Origin: JBBDWR01 sp040902745 | Lineage (GTDB): Bacteria > Actinomycetota > UBA4738 > HRBIN12 | Length of the DNA: 64,000 nt | NCBI GenBank assembly: GCA_040902745.1 | Contig: JBBDWR010000014.1 | Location: 1 to 64,000 of the forward strand | Direction of reading: 5' to 3' | In this document: piece by piece, positions 41,780 to 50,214 of the stretch | Layout of the letters: every line of letters starts with the position of its first letter | How positions within the stretch are numbered: position 1 is the stretch's first letter | Translations under genes and position numbers: made by a program | Notes under the pieces: generated by a model | The model's input: the letters and a program-made list of their open reading frames with translations, nothing else | The model's database searches: none | Told to the model about the DNA's origin: nothing

Positions 41780-42655
41780 GTGCTGAAGCTCGTGATCCCG
41801 AAAGGCTCCCTGGAGGAGCAGACCCTGCGGCTGTTCGAGGCCGCCGACCTTGCGGTGCGCCGCTCCAGCGCCCGGGACTACCACGGCTCGATCGACGACG
41901 ACCGGATCGAACGCGTGAGCGTGCTGCGCCCGCAAGAGATCCCCGCCTATGTGGAGGAGGGCCTGTTCGACATCGGCATCACCGGCCGGGACTGGGTCGT
42001 AGAGACCGGATCGAACGTCGTGGAACTCGCCTCGCTCAGCTACGCGAAGTCGGGAACCGGCCACGGGACGAAGGTGGTCCTCGCGGTGCCGAACGAGCAC
42101 CCGGCCGACAGCGCCGCCAAGCTACCTGCCGGGACGCGCATCTCGACGGAATTCGAGCACCTCACGCAGCGCTACTTCGACGATCTGAACATCCCCGTGC
42201 ACGTCGTGTGGAGCTACGGCGCGACCGAGGCGAAGGTTCCCGAGATCGTGGATGCGATCGTCGACATCACCGAGACGGGCAGCACGCTGCGCGCACACGG
42301 GATGAAGATCATCGAGACGCTGCTGGAGTCGGAGGTCCTGCTGATCGCGAACACCGTGGCGGCCGCCGATCCCGCCAAGAAGGCGGCGATGGACGACCTG
42401 GTCACCCTGTTGCTCGGCGCCCTTCGTGCCGAGGGCAAGGTGCTGATCAAGCTCAACGTCGGCAAGGGTGAGCTCGACAAGGTGCTCGAGATCGTTCCCT
42501 CGATGAAGGCGCCCACCGTCTCGGAGCTGTCCGACGGCGGGTTCGCGATCGAAACCGTGGTGGAGAAGCGCGGCGTGAATCGCCTGATCCCCGAGCTGAA
42601 GGCGGCCGGAGCGACCGACATCCTTGAGATGCCGATCACGAAGATCGTCCCCTAG
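41780..42655 (+). CDS. hisG: ATP phosphoribosyltransferase, long form
   Basis: The 291-residue enzyme commits PRPP and ATP to histidine synthesis. It starts LKLVIPKGSLEEQTL, has DIGITGRDWVVE and the PRPP loop VDITETGSTLRAHGM, and carries the C-terminal regulatory domain (residues 215-291, ending TDILEMPITKIVP) that binds histidine, so no HisZ is needed. It starts with GTG. It is separated from the rest of the his genes by the toxin-antitoxin pair and needs its own promoter; TACACT at 41732-41737 is a possible -10. Confidence 0.95.
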   Translation: MLKLVIPKGSLEEQTLRLFEAADLAVRRSSARDYHGSIDDDRIERVSVLRPQEIPAYVEEGLFDIGITGRDWVVETGSNVVELASLSYAKSGTGHGTKVVLAVPNEHPADSAAKLPAGTRISTEFEHLTQRYFDDLNIPVHVVWSYGATEAKVPEIVDAIVDITETGSTLRAHGMKIIETLLESEVLLIANTVAAADPAKKAAMDDLVTLLLGALRAEGKVLIKLNVGKGELDKVLEIVPSMKAPTVSELSDGGFAIETVVEKRGVNRLIPELKAAGATDILEMPITKIVP

Positions 42656-42665
42656 CGCGTTCGGA

Positions 42666-43427
42666 TCAGGTCACGTCGCGGCGGGAGAACCACGCGCCGG
42701 CGATCACGACACCGATCGCCGCGTACAGCAGCAGCTGCAACCCGGCGGTAGTCGCCGTGCGCCCGGAACCAGGGATGACGCCGTCGTTGAAGCCGATCAG
42801 GAAGATCGCGATGTTCTCCCCGATCAACCACGGCTGCAGGCTCGGCTTGAGGCCACGGATCAATCCCTCGGCGACCGCGAGCCACGCGAACGCGATGCCC
42901 AACGCCGCCGCGGTGGTGCGCGACACCATCGCGATCGACATCGCGATCAGCGCGCCGATCGAGCACACGGCTCCTGCCCGAATCAGCGTTTCGCCGATGT
43001 CGGAAAGCCAGGTGCCGTCGACACCGTCCGTGACCCCGTTGATCGCGGCGGCCGCGGCGAGGAAGGCGACCAGGACGGCCTCGAGGACAACGGCCAAAAC
43101 GAAGACGCCGATCGCCAATGCGATCACCTTTGCCACCAGCACGCGGAGCCGCCGAGGCTCCCAGGTCAGCTGGGTCGCGATGGTGCCGGCGCTCCAGTCC
43201 GCGCCAAGGAAGGACGCCCCCACCACCAGCGCACCGATCATGTAGAAGGGGCTGACACCGGGCAGCACGTCAGCGACCTCCACCAGGCTGAGCGGGCTTG
43301 GCTGTTTCGAGGTCGCGGCCGCGATCACGCCCGCCACGGCACTCAGGGCGATCGCCAACAGGATGCCGACGCGGGTCAGCCGGCGCGACCACAGGCGAAG
43401 GAACTCGATGCGGATCAACCGGATCAT
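42666..43427 (-). CDS. ABC-2 type transporter permease
   Basis: The 253-residue membrane protein has about six helices and starts MIRLIRIEFLRLWSRRLTRV, the cytoplasmic amphipathic start of ABC-2 permeases. SFLGADWSAGTIATQLTWEP after the second helix is the typical conserved motif. It is encoded just after its ATPase, whose stop overlaps its ATG. The pair probably exports a peptide, drug or lipid, or takes part in stress resistance; the substrate is unknown. Confidence 0.88.
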   Translation of the reverse strand: MIRLIRIEFLRLWSRRLTRVGILLAIALSAVAGVIAAATSKQPSPLSLVEVADVLPGVSPFYMIGALVVGASFLGADWSAGTIATQLTWEPRRLRVLVAKVIALAIGVFVLAVVLEAVLVAFLAAAAAINGVTDGVDGTWLSDIGETLIRAGAVCSIGALIAMSIAMVSRTTAAALGIAFAWLAVAEGLIRGLKPSLQPWLIGENIAIFLIGFNDGVIPGSGRTATTAGLQLLLYAAIGVVIAGAWFSRRDVT

Positions 43428-44425
43428 GGCGGCCCCGGCATCGTCGGTGGCCCCGGTATCGGCGGCGGCTCCGGCGTCGACCCGCCGCCGGCGATGTCAC
43501 CCTCGCCCTCGGTCAACGCGAGGAACACCGATTCGAGATCTGCCTCGTCCGGTCGGAGCTCGCTCAGGTAGATCCCCCGATCTGCAAGGACATGGGTGAC
43601 ACGGGACGCTTCGGCTCCGTCGATCTGCACACGCAAGTGGCCATCGCGAGCCTCCGTCGGGATCCCGGCAGCCTGCAACGCGGCGGCGGCGGCTGCGAGG
43701 TCGTCTGCGCGTACGAGCATCGCCTCCTGCTCCCCGGACGAGAGCACTTCGTGCACCGGGCCGGCCGCGACACATCTGCCGCGCGACAGGATCGCGACGC
43801 GGTCGGCGACCTGCTGTACCTCCGTCAGGATGTGGCTCGAGACGAAGACGGTGCGGCCCTCGGCCGCGAGGCGTCGAGTAAGTTCGCGCACCTCCCGGAT
43901 CCCAGCGGGGTCCAATCCGTTGGCCGGTTCGTCGAGGATCAGCAGCGCCGGATCTTTCAACAGCGCCGCCGCGATCCCGAGCCGCTGCTTCATGCCGAGC
44001 GAGTAGGTCTTCACGGTGGTGTCCGCACGATCGGCCAGACCCACGCGATCAAGTGTGGCTTCGATCGCGGCGGACCCGATGCCCTCCACCCTCCCGAGCA
44101 GATCGAGGTTGCGGCGTCCCGTGAAGCGAGGGAAGAACGTCGGGGTCTCGACGATCGAGCCGATCCGGCCGATCACCCCGGCGAGCCCACTCGGAGTATC
44201 CACGCCGAGGATGCGACACCTGCCCGAAGAGGGACGGACGAGTCCAAGCAGACAACGGATCGTCGTGGTCTTGCCGGCACCGTTGGGGCCGAGGAATCCG
44301 AATACACCACCCTCGGGGACGCTGAGATCCAGCCCGTCGACCGCGATGGTCCGCCCGCCACGCAGGCGTCGATACTCCTTTCGAAGTCCCTCTACCTCGA
44401 TGATCGCACTGATACGTCGCTCCAT
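43424..44425 (-). CDS. ABC transporter ATP-binding protein
   Basis: The 333-residue ATPase has Walker A GPNGAGKTTT, signature YSLGMKQRLGIAAAL, Walker B LLILDEPANGLDP and switch His VSSHIL, plus a DUF4162-like C-terminal extension (VLSSGEQEAMLVRADDL) and a Pro/Gly-rich tail. ATG at 44425 is chosen; homology begins IIEVEGLRKEY. It forms an exporter with the overlapping permease gene and is divergent from aceA. Confidence 0.93.
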   Translation of the reverse strand: MERRISAIIEVEGLRKEYRRLRGGRTIAVDGLDLSVPEGGVFGFLGPNGAGKTTTIRCLLGLVRPSSGRCRILGVDTPSGLAGVIGRIGSIVETPTFFPRFTGRRNLDLLGRVEGIGSAAIEATLDRVGLADRADTTVKTYSLGMKQRLGIAAALLKDPALLILDEPANGLDPAGIREVRELTRRLAAEGRTVFVSSHILTEVQQVADRVAILSRGRCVAAGPVHEVLSSGEQEAMLVRADDLAAAAAALQAAGIPTEARDGHLRVQIDGAEASRVTHVLADRGIYLSELRPDEADLESVFLALTEGEGDIAGGGSTPEPPPIPGPPTMPGPP

Positions 44426-44531
44426 CCGCTGCCGGGCAGACCCGACCGGAGCACACACTAGCCGCAGCTGATGCCTCGACACGACGGTTGTGCGGAGTGC
44501 GAAACCAGGAACCCGAGGGACCGAGGACCGA

Positions 44532-44561
44532 TTGACAGCGGCCATGTCCTTCCGGCACAAT
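44532..44561 (+). promoter_or_regulatory. promoter of aceA (TTGACA-18-CACAAT)
   Basis: A perfect -35 TTGACA (44532-44537) is separated by 18 bases from CACAAT (44556-44561). Transcription would begin near 44568, giving an unusually long leader of about 185 bases with strong hairpins before aceA. Confidence 0.6.
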
Positions 44562-44627
44562 CACCTCATGTTTGAACCGTCGTTCAGCCAAGCTGTGGAT
44601 CGACGGGGCTTCGTAGCTATCGCCTAA

Positions 44628-44690
44628 GGCGTGCACCGGGCCCTTCGCCCGAGCACGCCGAGACCTCTCGCCGCGGCGGGGGGTCTTTCT
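44628..44690 (+). promoter_or_regulatory. structured aceA leader with terminator-like hairpin
   Basis: Hairpin 1: GGCGTGC-ac-CGGGC-ccttc-GCCCG-a-GCACGCC (44628-44659). Hairpin 2: AGACC...GGTCT enclosing GCCGCGGC (44661-44686), followed by TTTCTCGTT, which is terminator-like. A shorter alternative hairpin CGCC-taa-GGCG (44621-44631) competes with the 5' side of hairpin 1. The arrangement suggests attenuation or mRNA stabilisation for isocitrate lyase. Confidence 0.5.
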
Positions 44691-44754
44691 CGTTCCGGTC
44701 GCCGGATCGAGCAACCCACCACCAGTACCGACCAGGGCACGAAAGGACCGAGAG

Positions 44755-46098
44755 ATGACGAGCCAGGGGAACGAGGAGCGGATCCGCCGAGGGGCGGAAG
44801 AACTCGAGAAGCGCTGGGAGACCGACCCACGGTGGAGCGGCGCCGAGCGCAACTACTCTGCAGAGGAGGTCATCCGCCTTCGGGGCTCCTTCTCGATCGA
44901 GCACACCGTCGCTCGACGCGGCGCCGAGATCCTGTGGGACCTCGTCAACTCAGAGGACTACGTCGCCGCCCTCGGCTGCCTGACCGGCGGCCAGGCGGTC
45001 GAGACCGTGAAAGCGGGGCTGAAGGCGATCTACCTGTCGGGATGGCAGGTGGCCGCGGACGCCAACCTCGCGGGACACACCTATCCCGACCAGTCGCTGT
45101 ACCCGGCGAACTCCGTCCCCGCCGTCGTGAAGCGGATCAACAACGCCTTGCAGCGCGCGGACCAGATCGCATGGGGCGAGGGCAAGGGCGCCGACGTCAA
45201 CTGGATGGCGCCGATCGTCGCGGACGCGGAGGCGGGCTTCGGTGGCACGCTCAACGCCTTCGAGCTGATGAAGAGCATGATCGAGGCCGGCGCAGCCGGC
45301 GTGCACTACGAAGACCAGCTTGCGAGCGAGAAGAAGTGCGGGCACTTGGGTGGCAAGGTGTTGATCCCGACCAACGCGTTCGTCCGCACGCTGACCGCCG
45401 CACGCCTGGCCGCCGACGTGCTCGATGTGCCGACAGTGCTCGTCGCACGCACCGACGCCCTGGCCGCGACGCTGGTCACCAGCGACGTCGATCCCCGCGA
45501 CAAGCGGTTCACAACCGGCAAGCGCACGCCGGAGGGCTTCTACTACGTGGACGAGGGGCTCGACGCGGCGATCGACCGCGGGATCAGCTACGCCCCGTAT
45601 GCCGACATGTTGTGGTGCGAGACCAGCACGCCAGATCTCGAGGAGGCGCGGAAGTTCGCGGAGTCGATCCACGACAAGTACCCGGGCAAGCTGCTCGCCT
45701 ACAACTGCTCGCCATCGTTCAACTGGCGCAAGCACCTGGACGACGCGACGATCGCGAAGTTCCAGAAGGAGCTCGGCGCGATGGGCTACCGCTTCCAGTT
45801 CATCACGCTGGCCGGCTTCCACGCCTTGAACTCGAGCATGTTCGAGCTGGCCTACGGCTACGCACGCGAGGGCATGACGGCCTACGTCGGCTTGCAGGAG
45901 CACGAGTTCGAGATGGAGAGCGACGGCTACACCGCGACGCGTCACCAGGCCGAGGTCGGCACCGGGTACTTCGATCAGGTCTCACAGGTGATCACCAGCG
46001 GCGAATCCTCCACGCTCGCGCTCAAGGGGTCCACCGAAGAAGCGCAGTTCCTCGAAGAGGGAACGTCGCACCGCAAGGACATCGAACCCAAGCACTGA
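44755..46098 (+). CDS. aceA: isocitrate lyase
   Basis: The 447-residue enzyme splits isocitrate into succinate and glyoxylate in the glyoxylate shunt. It has the catalytic KKCGHLGGKVLIP (Cys195), GDADTGFGG-like VADAEAGFGGTLNAFELMKS and YNCSPSFNWRKHLDD. Length fits the short actinobacterial Icl1-type enzyme. GAAAGGA precedes the ATG. A consensus promoter and a structured leader lie upstream. No malate synthase is in the window. It implies growth on acetate, fatty acids or C2 units. Confidence 0.97.
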   Translation: MTSQGNEERIRRGAEELEKRWETDPRWSGAERNYSAEEVIRLRGSFSIEHTVARRGAEILWDLVNSEDYVAALGCLTGGQAVETVKAGLKAIYLSGWQVAADANLAGHTYPDQSLYPANSVPAVVKRINNALQRADQIAWGEGKGADVNWMAPIVADAEAGFGGTLNAFELMKSMIEAGAAGVHYEDQLASEKKCGHLGGKVLIPTNAFVRTLTAARLAADVLDVPTVLVARTDALAATLVTSDVDPRDKRFTTGKRTPEGFYYVDEGLDAAIDRGISYAPYADMLWCETSTPDLEEARKFAESIHDKYPGKLLAYNCSPSFNWRKHLDDATIAKFQKELGAMGYRFQFITLAGFHALNSSMFELAYGYAREGMTAYVGLQEHEFEMESDGYTATRHQAEVGTGYFDQVSQVITSGESSTLALKGSTEEAQFLEEGTSHRKDIEPKH

Positions 46099-46113
46099 GG
46101 CATCGGCCCGCAG

Positions 46114-46119
46114 TAGGGT
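46114..46119 (+). promoter_or_regulatory. -10 box (TAGGGT) of a probable leaderless transcript
   Basis: TAGGGT ends 6 bases before the GTG at 46126, with no ribosome-binding site between. Confidence 0.4.
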
Positions 46120-46125
46120 CACGGC

Positions 46126-47532
46126 GTGACCGAGCAAGCGCGGATCGTCGTGGTCGGGGCCGGACTGGCCGGCCTCGCGTGCGCATACCGGCTCTCGCAG
46201 GTGGGCGTGCACTCCGAGGTGTTCGAGGCCCGCGATCGGCTCGGCGGGCGGTGCTGGTCCGCGCCGGGGCTGATCGACGGACAGGTGGCCGAGCACGGCG
46301 GCGAGTTCATCGATCCGGACCACGTGCATCTGCACCGGCTGATCGGCGAACTCGGTCTCGAACTCGAGGACCGGGGGACGGCCGGCAAGGCCGAGGGTCC
46401 GACCGACGGCGCCTTCGTCACCGAAGGTATGACCGTCCCGCGCGCAGCGGTGGATGCCGACGTGCCCGCCTTCGTTCGCGCACTGGAAGCTGACCTGCAA
46501 CGAGCGGGCGAGGACTGGAGCCACGACCGCGCCGGCTCCGAGGCCAAGTCGCTCGACTCGATGTCCGCGCAGGTGTGGTTCGACGCGAACCTGCCGGATC
46601 CGTCGGGCCCGCTGGCCAAGATGCTGCGCACGCTCACGCTCAACATGTTCGGCGCTCCTCCCGAGCGGATCAGCTCGCTCGTGGTGCTGGAGTTGTTCGC
46701 CTCGTTGGCCGACGAGCCCGACGGCGGGTCGATCTTCGGATGGATCAGCCGAACGATGAACGGCACGACGCACGTGCGCGGGGGCAACGATCTCGTCGTC
46801 TCGGGCATGGCCGATCGGTTGCCATCGGGATCGATCCACATCCGAACCCCGCTCGAGGTGCTCCGGCGCAGCGAGAACGGGCGTGTCGCCATGCGCTTCG
46901 GCGGTCTGGACGAGGAAGTCGTTGCCGATCGTGTCGTGCTCACGCTCCCGTTCACCGCGTTGCGCGAGGTCGCGATCGACGATGCGGGGCTGTCTCCCGA
47001 GAAGCTCGCGAGTATCCGCGAGCTCGGGATGGGTACCAACACCAAGCTTCTCCTGGGCATGCGGCGTCGGGTCGCCGCGCACGAGAGTTGGCGCGGATGG
47101 GCCGCGAAGGACGAGCCGGATCTGTTCGCGTGGGACACGACGATCGCGCAACCGGGAGCCTCCGCGATCCTGACGGTGTTCACCGGGGAACGGGTCTTCG
47201 ATGCCACCGATCCGCACGGTCCGCCTCCGGAGTCGGTCTTGCGTGAGGGCCTGGCCGCCGCGGATGTGATGGCGCCGGGACTCGCCGCGTCGGCGGGCGG
47301 CGTCGCTTGGCTCGACTCCTGGCCCGACGATCCTTGGAGCCGCGGCTCCTACGCCGTGTTCCTTCCCGGGCAGGTCACCCGATGGCTGGGCTTTCTCGGC
47401 CTGCCCGAGGGTCCCGTGCACTTCGCGGGGGAACACACCTCCACCACCGCGCAGGGCTACCTGGAGGGAGCGGTCGAGAGCGGGGAACGCGCGGCGCGTG
47501 AGGTTCAGGCCTCGGTCGGCATCCCCGCCTGA
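46126..47532 (+). CDS. flavin-containing amine oxidase
   Basis: The 468-residue FAD enzyme has the dinucleotide-binding VVVGAGLAGLACAYRL and FEARDRLGGRCWS at the start, EHGGEFIDPDH, and the C-terminal FAD site VHFAGEHTSTTAQGYLEGAV. This is the monoamine/polyamine oxidase family, which oxidises amines with oxygen to give aldehydes, ammonia and peroxide. It starts with GTG and may be leaderless. Just downstream come methyl-transfer genes, so it could belong to amine catabolism, but it has its own promoter. Confidence 0.9.
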   Translation: MTEQARIVVVGAGLAGLACAYRLSQVGVHSEVFEARDRLGGRCWSAPGLIDGQVAEHGGEFIDPDHVHLHRLIGELGLELEDRGTAGKAEGPTDGAFVTEGMTVPRAAVDADVPAFVRALEADLQRAGEDWSHDRAGSEAKSLDSMSAQVWFDANLPDPSGPLAKMLRTLTLNMFGAPPERISSLVVLELFASLADEPDGGSIFGWISRTMNGTTHVRGGNDLVVSGMADRLPSGSIHIRTPLEVLRRSENGRVAMRFGGLDEEVVADRVVLTLPFTALREVAIDDAGLSPEKLASIRELGMGTNTKLLLGMRRRVAAHESWRGWAAKDEPDLFAWDTTIAQPGASAILTVFTGERVFDATDPHGPPPESVLREGLAAADVMAPGLAASAGGVAWLDSWPDDPWSRGSYAVFLPGQVTRWLGFLGLPEGPVHFAGEHTSTTAQGYLEGAVESGERAAREVQASVGIPA

Positions 47533-47573
47533 TCCCGTCGGACGTTCGGCCGTCCGCGTGTCACCATCGACGG

Positions 47574-48503
47574 GTGGATCTTCCAGAACTCTTCGCCGTC
47601 GACGATGTCATCGTGATCGACGGAGGCATGTCGACCGCGCTCGCCGCGCGCGGAGTGGATCTGTCGGGCGAGCTGTGGACCGCCCGCGCCCTGCGAGACG
47701 ATCCCGAGGCGGTGATCGCGGCACACCTGGATTTCCTCCGGGCGGGAGCGCGCGTCGTGATCACCGCGAGCTACCAGTCCTCCCTCGAAGGACTGCGGCG
47801 CGTCGGGATCGGCGATGACGAAGCGCGCGCCCTGATCGCCAAGAGCGTCGAACTCGCTGCCGAGGCGCGGAAAAGGTTCGGCGCGGAGCGCCCGCAAGCG
47901 GGACCGGTGCTGGTTGCCGGATCCGTCGGGCCGTTCGGCGCGATGCTCGCGCAGGGTCAGGAGTTCACGGGCGACTACGGCAATGACGTCGGCCGCGACG
48001 AGCTGATCGCCTTTCACCGGCCACGGGTCGAGTTGTTGCTGGACGCCGGCGCCGATCTGCTCGCGGTCGAAACGATGCCGCGGGTCGATGAGGCAGCCGC
48101 GGTGCTCGAGGCGCTCCGCGAACGTCCCTGGGGACGGGCCTGGCTCAGCTTCACGGGCCGCAAAGGTCGGACGGCTGCGGGCGACCCGATCGAGGACGCC
48201 GCGCGGCTGGCGGACGCTTCGTCCCAGGTGGTGGCCGTCGGCGTGAACTGCACGCCGCCCGGAGAGGTGGCGGACCTGTTGGGGAGGATCCGATCGGTGA
48301 CGACCAAACCTCTGGTGGCCTATCCCAACGCCGGGGGGCGGTGGGACGCGGTCGCCAGGGCGTGGGCACCCGAACCACGCGATCGCTTCGACGAGGACGA
48401 GGTTCGGAACTGGCTCCGCACGGGCGCGACCCTCGTGGGCGGCTGCTGCGGGATCGGGGTGCAAGGCGTTGCCGACGTCGCCGAATTCGTGCGTCACGGC
48501 TGA
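47574..48503 (+). CDS. mmuM: homocysteine S-methyltransferase family protein
   Basis: The 309-residue TIM-barrel protein has VIDGGMSTALAARGVDL, VVITASYQSSLEGL, VGVNCTPP and GGCCGIG, which contribute the zinc-binding cysteines of the MmuM/Hcy methyltransferase family. It transfers a methyl group from S-methylmethionine or another methyl sulfonium or betaine donor to homocysteine. It lacks the cobalamin domain of MetH. It lies between the amine oxidase and the corrinoid operon, which fits a role in methylated-compound use. Confidence 0.85.
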   Translation: MDLPELFAVDDVIVIDGGMSTALAARGVDLSGELWTARALRDDPEAVIAAHLDFLRAGARVVITASYQSSLEGLRRVGIGDDEARALIAKSVELAAEARKRFGAERPQAGPVLVAGSVGPFGAMLAQGQEFTGDYGNDVGRDELIAFHRPRVELLLDAGADLLAVETMPRVDEAAAVLEALRERPWGRAWLSFTGRKGRTAAGDPIEDAARLADASSQVVAVGVNCTPPGEVADLLGRIRSVTTKPLVAYPNAGGRWDAVARAWAPEPRDRFDEDEVRNWLRTGATLVGGCCGIGVQGVADVAEFVRHG

Positions 48504-48675
48504 CGATCCGAATCTCACCATCTGTGTGACCGGCAGTCATGCTCTGCTCCGGATGACCTATTCCGGGGGTGACCTTGCTGTCTGTATCATGAGCCCTCGT
48601 TTCTACGGGGTGTGACGTAACCCGCGGTCATCTTTTTGGCTCCCCACGCGACGAGCCGGAACGAAAGGCGCCGAC

Positions 48676-49329
48676 ATGGAATCCGATCTCGAAGTACTGC
48701 GGCGGGCGTTGATCGGCGCGGACCGCGATCTCGCTCTCGCCGCGACCAACCGCCTCGTCGACGACGGCACCGATCCCACCGTGATCCTCGAGCGGGGCAT
48801 GGCAGAGGCGATGTTCACGCTCGGCGAGATGTGGAAGCGGGGCGAGGTGTTCCTGCCCGAGGTCGTTGCATCGGCCGAGGTCTTCAAGCAGTGCAATGCG
48901 ATCGTCGAGCCGGTGCTGCTCGCGCAGAAGTCGGGTGACGAGGAAGCCAACAAGCTGGTCGTGCTCGCCACCGTCAAGGGCGACCTGCACGACTTGGGCA
49001 AGAACATGGTCGCGGCGATGCTGCGCACGTCCGGGTTCGACGTCCACGATCTGGGCAAGAACACCAGCGCGGACACGATCGTGAAGACGATCAACGAGTT
49101 GAGCCCGGACATCGTCGGTCTGAGCGCGCTGCTGACCACGACCGTCCCCTATCAGGAGACCGTCATCAAGGTGCTCGAGCGCGAAGGACTGCGCGACAAG
49201 GTCAAGGTGATGGTGGGCGGGGGCCCCGTGACACCGGAGTGGGCCGAGAAGATCGGGGCCGACGGGTACGCGAACAACGCGCCCGAGGCCGTCGAGATCG
49301 CCAAGAAGCTGGTGGGGCTGTCGCAGTGA
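48676..49329 (+). CDS. corrinoid-binding methyl carrier protein (MtbC/MttC-like)
   Basis: The 217-residue protein has an N-terminal four-helix cap (residues 1-90) and a Rossmann-like cobalamin domain with GDLHDLGKNM (Asp103, His105, Gly108; base-off/His-on motif DxHxxG), VGLSALLTTTVPYQETV and GGGPVTPEWAEKIGADGYA. It should carry the methyl group on cobalt between the two methyltransferases of the operon. It is first in the operon; GGAACGAAAGG precedes the ATG. Confidence 0.94.
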   Translation: MESDLEVLRRALIGADRDLALAATNRLVDDGTDPTVILERGMAEAMFTLGEMWKRGEVFLPEVVASAEVFKQCNAIVEPVLLAQKSGDEEANKLVVLATVKGDLHDLGKNMVAAMLRTSGFDVHDLGKNTSADTIVKTINELSPDIVGLSALLTTTVPYQETVIKVLEREGLRDKVKVMVGGGPVTPEWAEKIGADGYANNAPEAVEIAKKLVGLSQ

Positions 49330-50210
49330 GCGCCTTGTTCGGTTCCGTCGGCGACACCGTGCTCTCCGGCCCGGGCGGAGAGCTCCGGATCGGCGACGAC
49401 CATCCGTTCGTCGTGATCGGCGAGCGCATCAATCCGACGGGGCGCAGCAAGCTGACGGAGCAGTTCGTCGCGGGGGACTATTCGCTGGCGAAGGCGGATG
49501 CGGTCGCGCAGGTCGAGGCGGGCGCGCGCGTGCTCGACCTGAACGCCGGGATCCCCGGCTACGACGAAGCCGAGATGCTCACCGCGCTCGTCCGGGCGGT
49601 GCACGAGGTCGTCCACGTTCCGCTGTGCATCGACTCGTCTACGCCCGAAGCGCTCGAAGCGGCGATCCCCGCGGCACAGGGCAAGGTGCTGATCAACTCG
49701 GTCACCGCCGAGCAGGAGTCGATGGATCGATTGCTGCCGCTGGTGGCCAAGCACGGAGCCGCCGTCGTCGGCATGGCCAACGACGAGGAGGGCCCCTCGA
49801 TGGATCCGACCGTCCGGCTCGCGTGCGCCCGCAAGATCGTCGAAACAGCCGCCGCCCACGGGATCGTCGCCGCCGACGTCGTGATCGACCCGATCGCGAT
49901 GCCGATCGGCGCGGCTCCGGATGCGGCGACCGCGATGTACGAGACCGTTCGGCTGATCCGGACCGAGCTCGGGGTGAACACCTCCTGCGGGGCGTCGAAC
50001 ATCTCGTTCGGGATGCCCGACCGGCACGAGATCGACGCGGTGTTCTTGCCGCACGCGATCCTCGCCGGCATGAACGCCGCCATCACCAACCCACTGCACC
50101 GGCCCGTACGCAAGGCGATCCTGGCAACGGACGTGTTGCTCGGGCGCGACGAGATGGCGATGGCCTGGATCACCGCACATCGAGCCGAACTCGCGTCGGC
50201 GGAGGCATGA
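49326..50210 (+). CDS. methyltetrahydrofolate:corrinoid methyltransferase-like (pterin-binding domain)
   Basis: The 294-residue TIM-barrel protein of the MtgA/MtrH/AcsE class has VVIGERINPTGRSKL at the start (pterin-binding family), AGARVLDLNAG, LCIDSSTPEAL, INSVTAEQES and TSCGASNISFGMPDRH, in which the Asn binds the pterin ring. It should accept the methyl group from the corrinoid protein and pass it to tetrahydrofolate, or work in reverse. GTG at 49326 overlaps the corrinoid gene's stop. Confidence 0.9.
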   Translation: MSALFGSVGDTVLSGPGGELRIGDDHPFVVIGERINPTGRSKLTEQFVAGDYSLAKADAVAQVEAGARVLDLNAGIPGYDEAEMLTALVRAVHEVVHVPLCIDSSTPEALEAAIPAAQGKVLINSVTAEQESMDRLLPLVAKHGAAVVGMANDEEGPSMDPTVRLACARKIVETAAAHGIVAADVVIDPIAMPIGAAPDAATAMYETVRLIRTELGVNTSCGASNISFGMPDRHEIDAVFLPHAILAGMNAAITNPLHRPVRKAILATDVLLGRDEMAMAWITAHRAELASAEA

Positions 50211-50214
50211 TCGC

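Noticed and set aside
48504..48675. Cobalamin riboswitch before the corrinoid operon
   Set aside because: No B12-box (GCCACTG-like) or long structured domain is visible in these 172 bases; only weak hairpins and a poor promoter (TATCAT at 48585).
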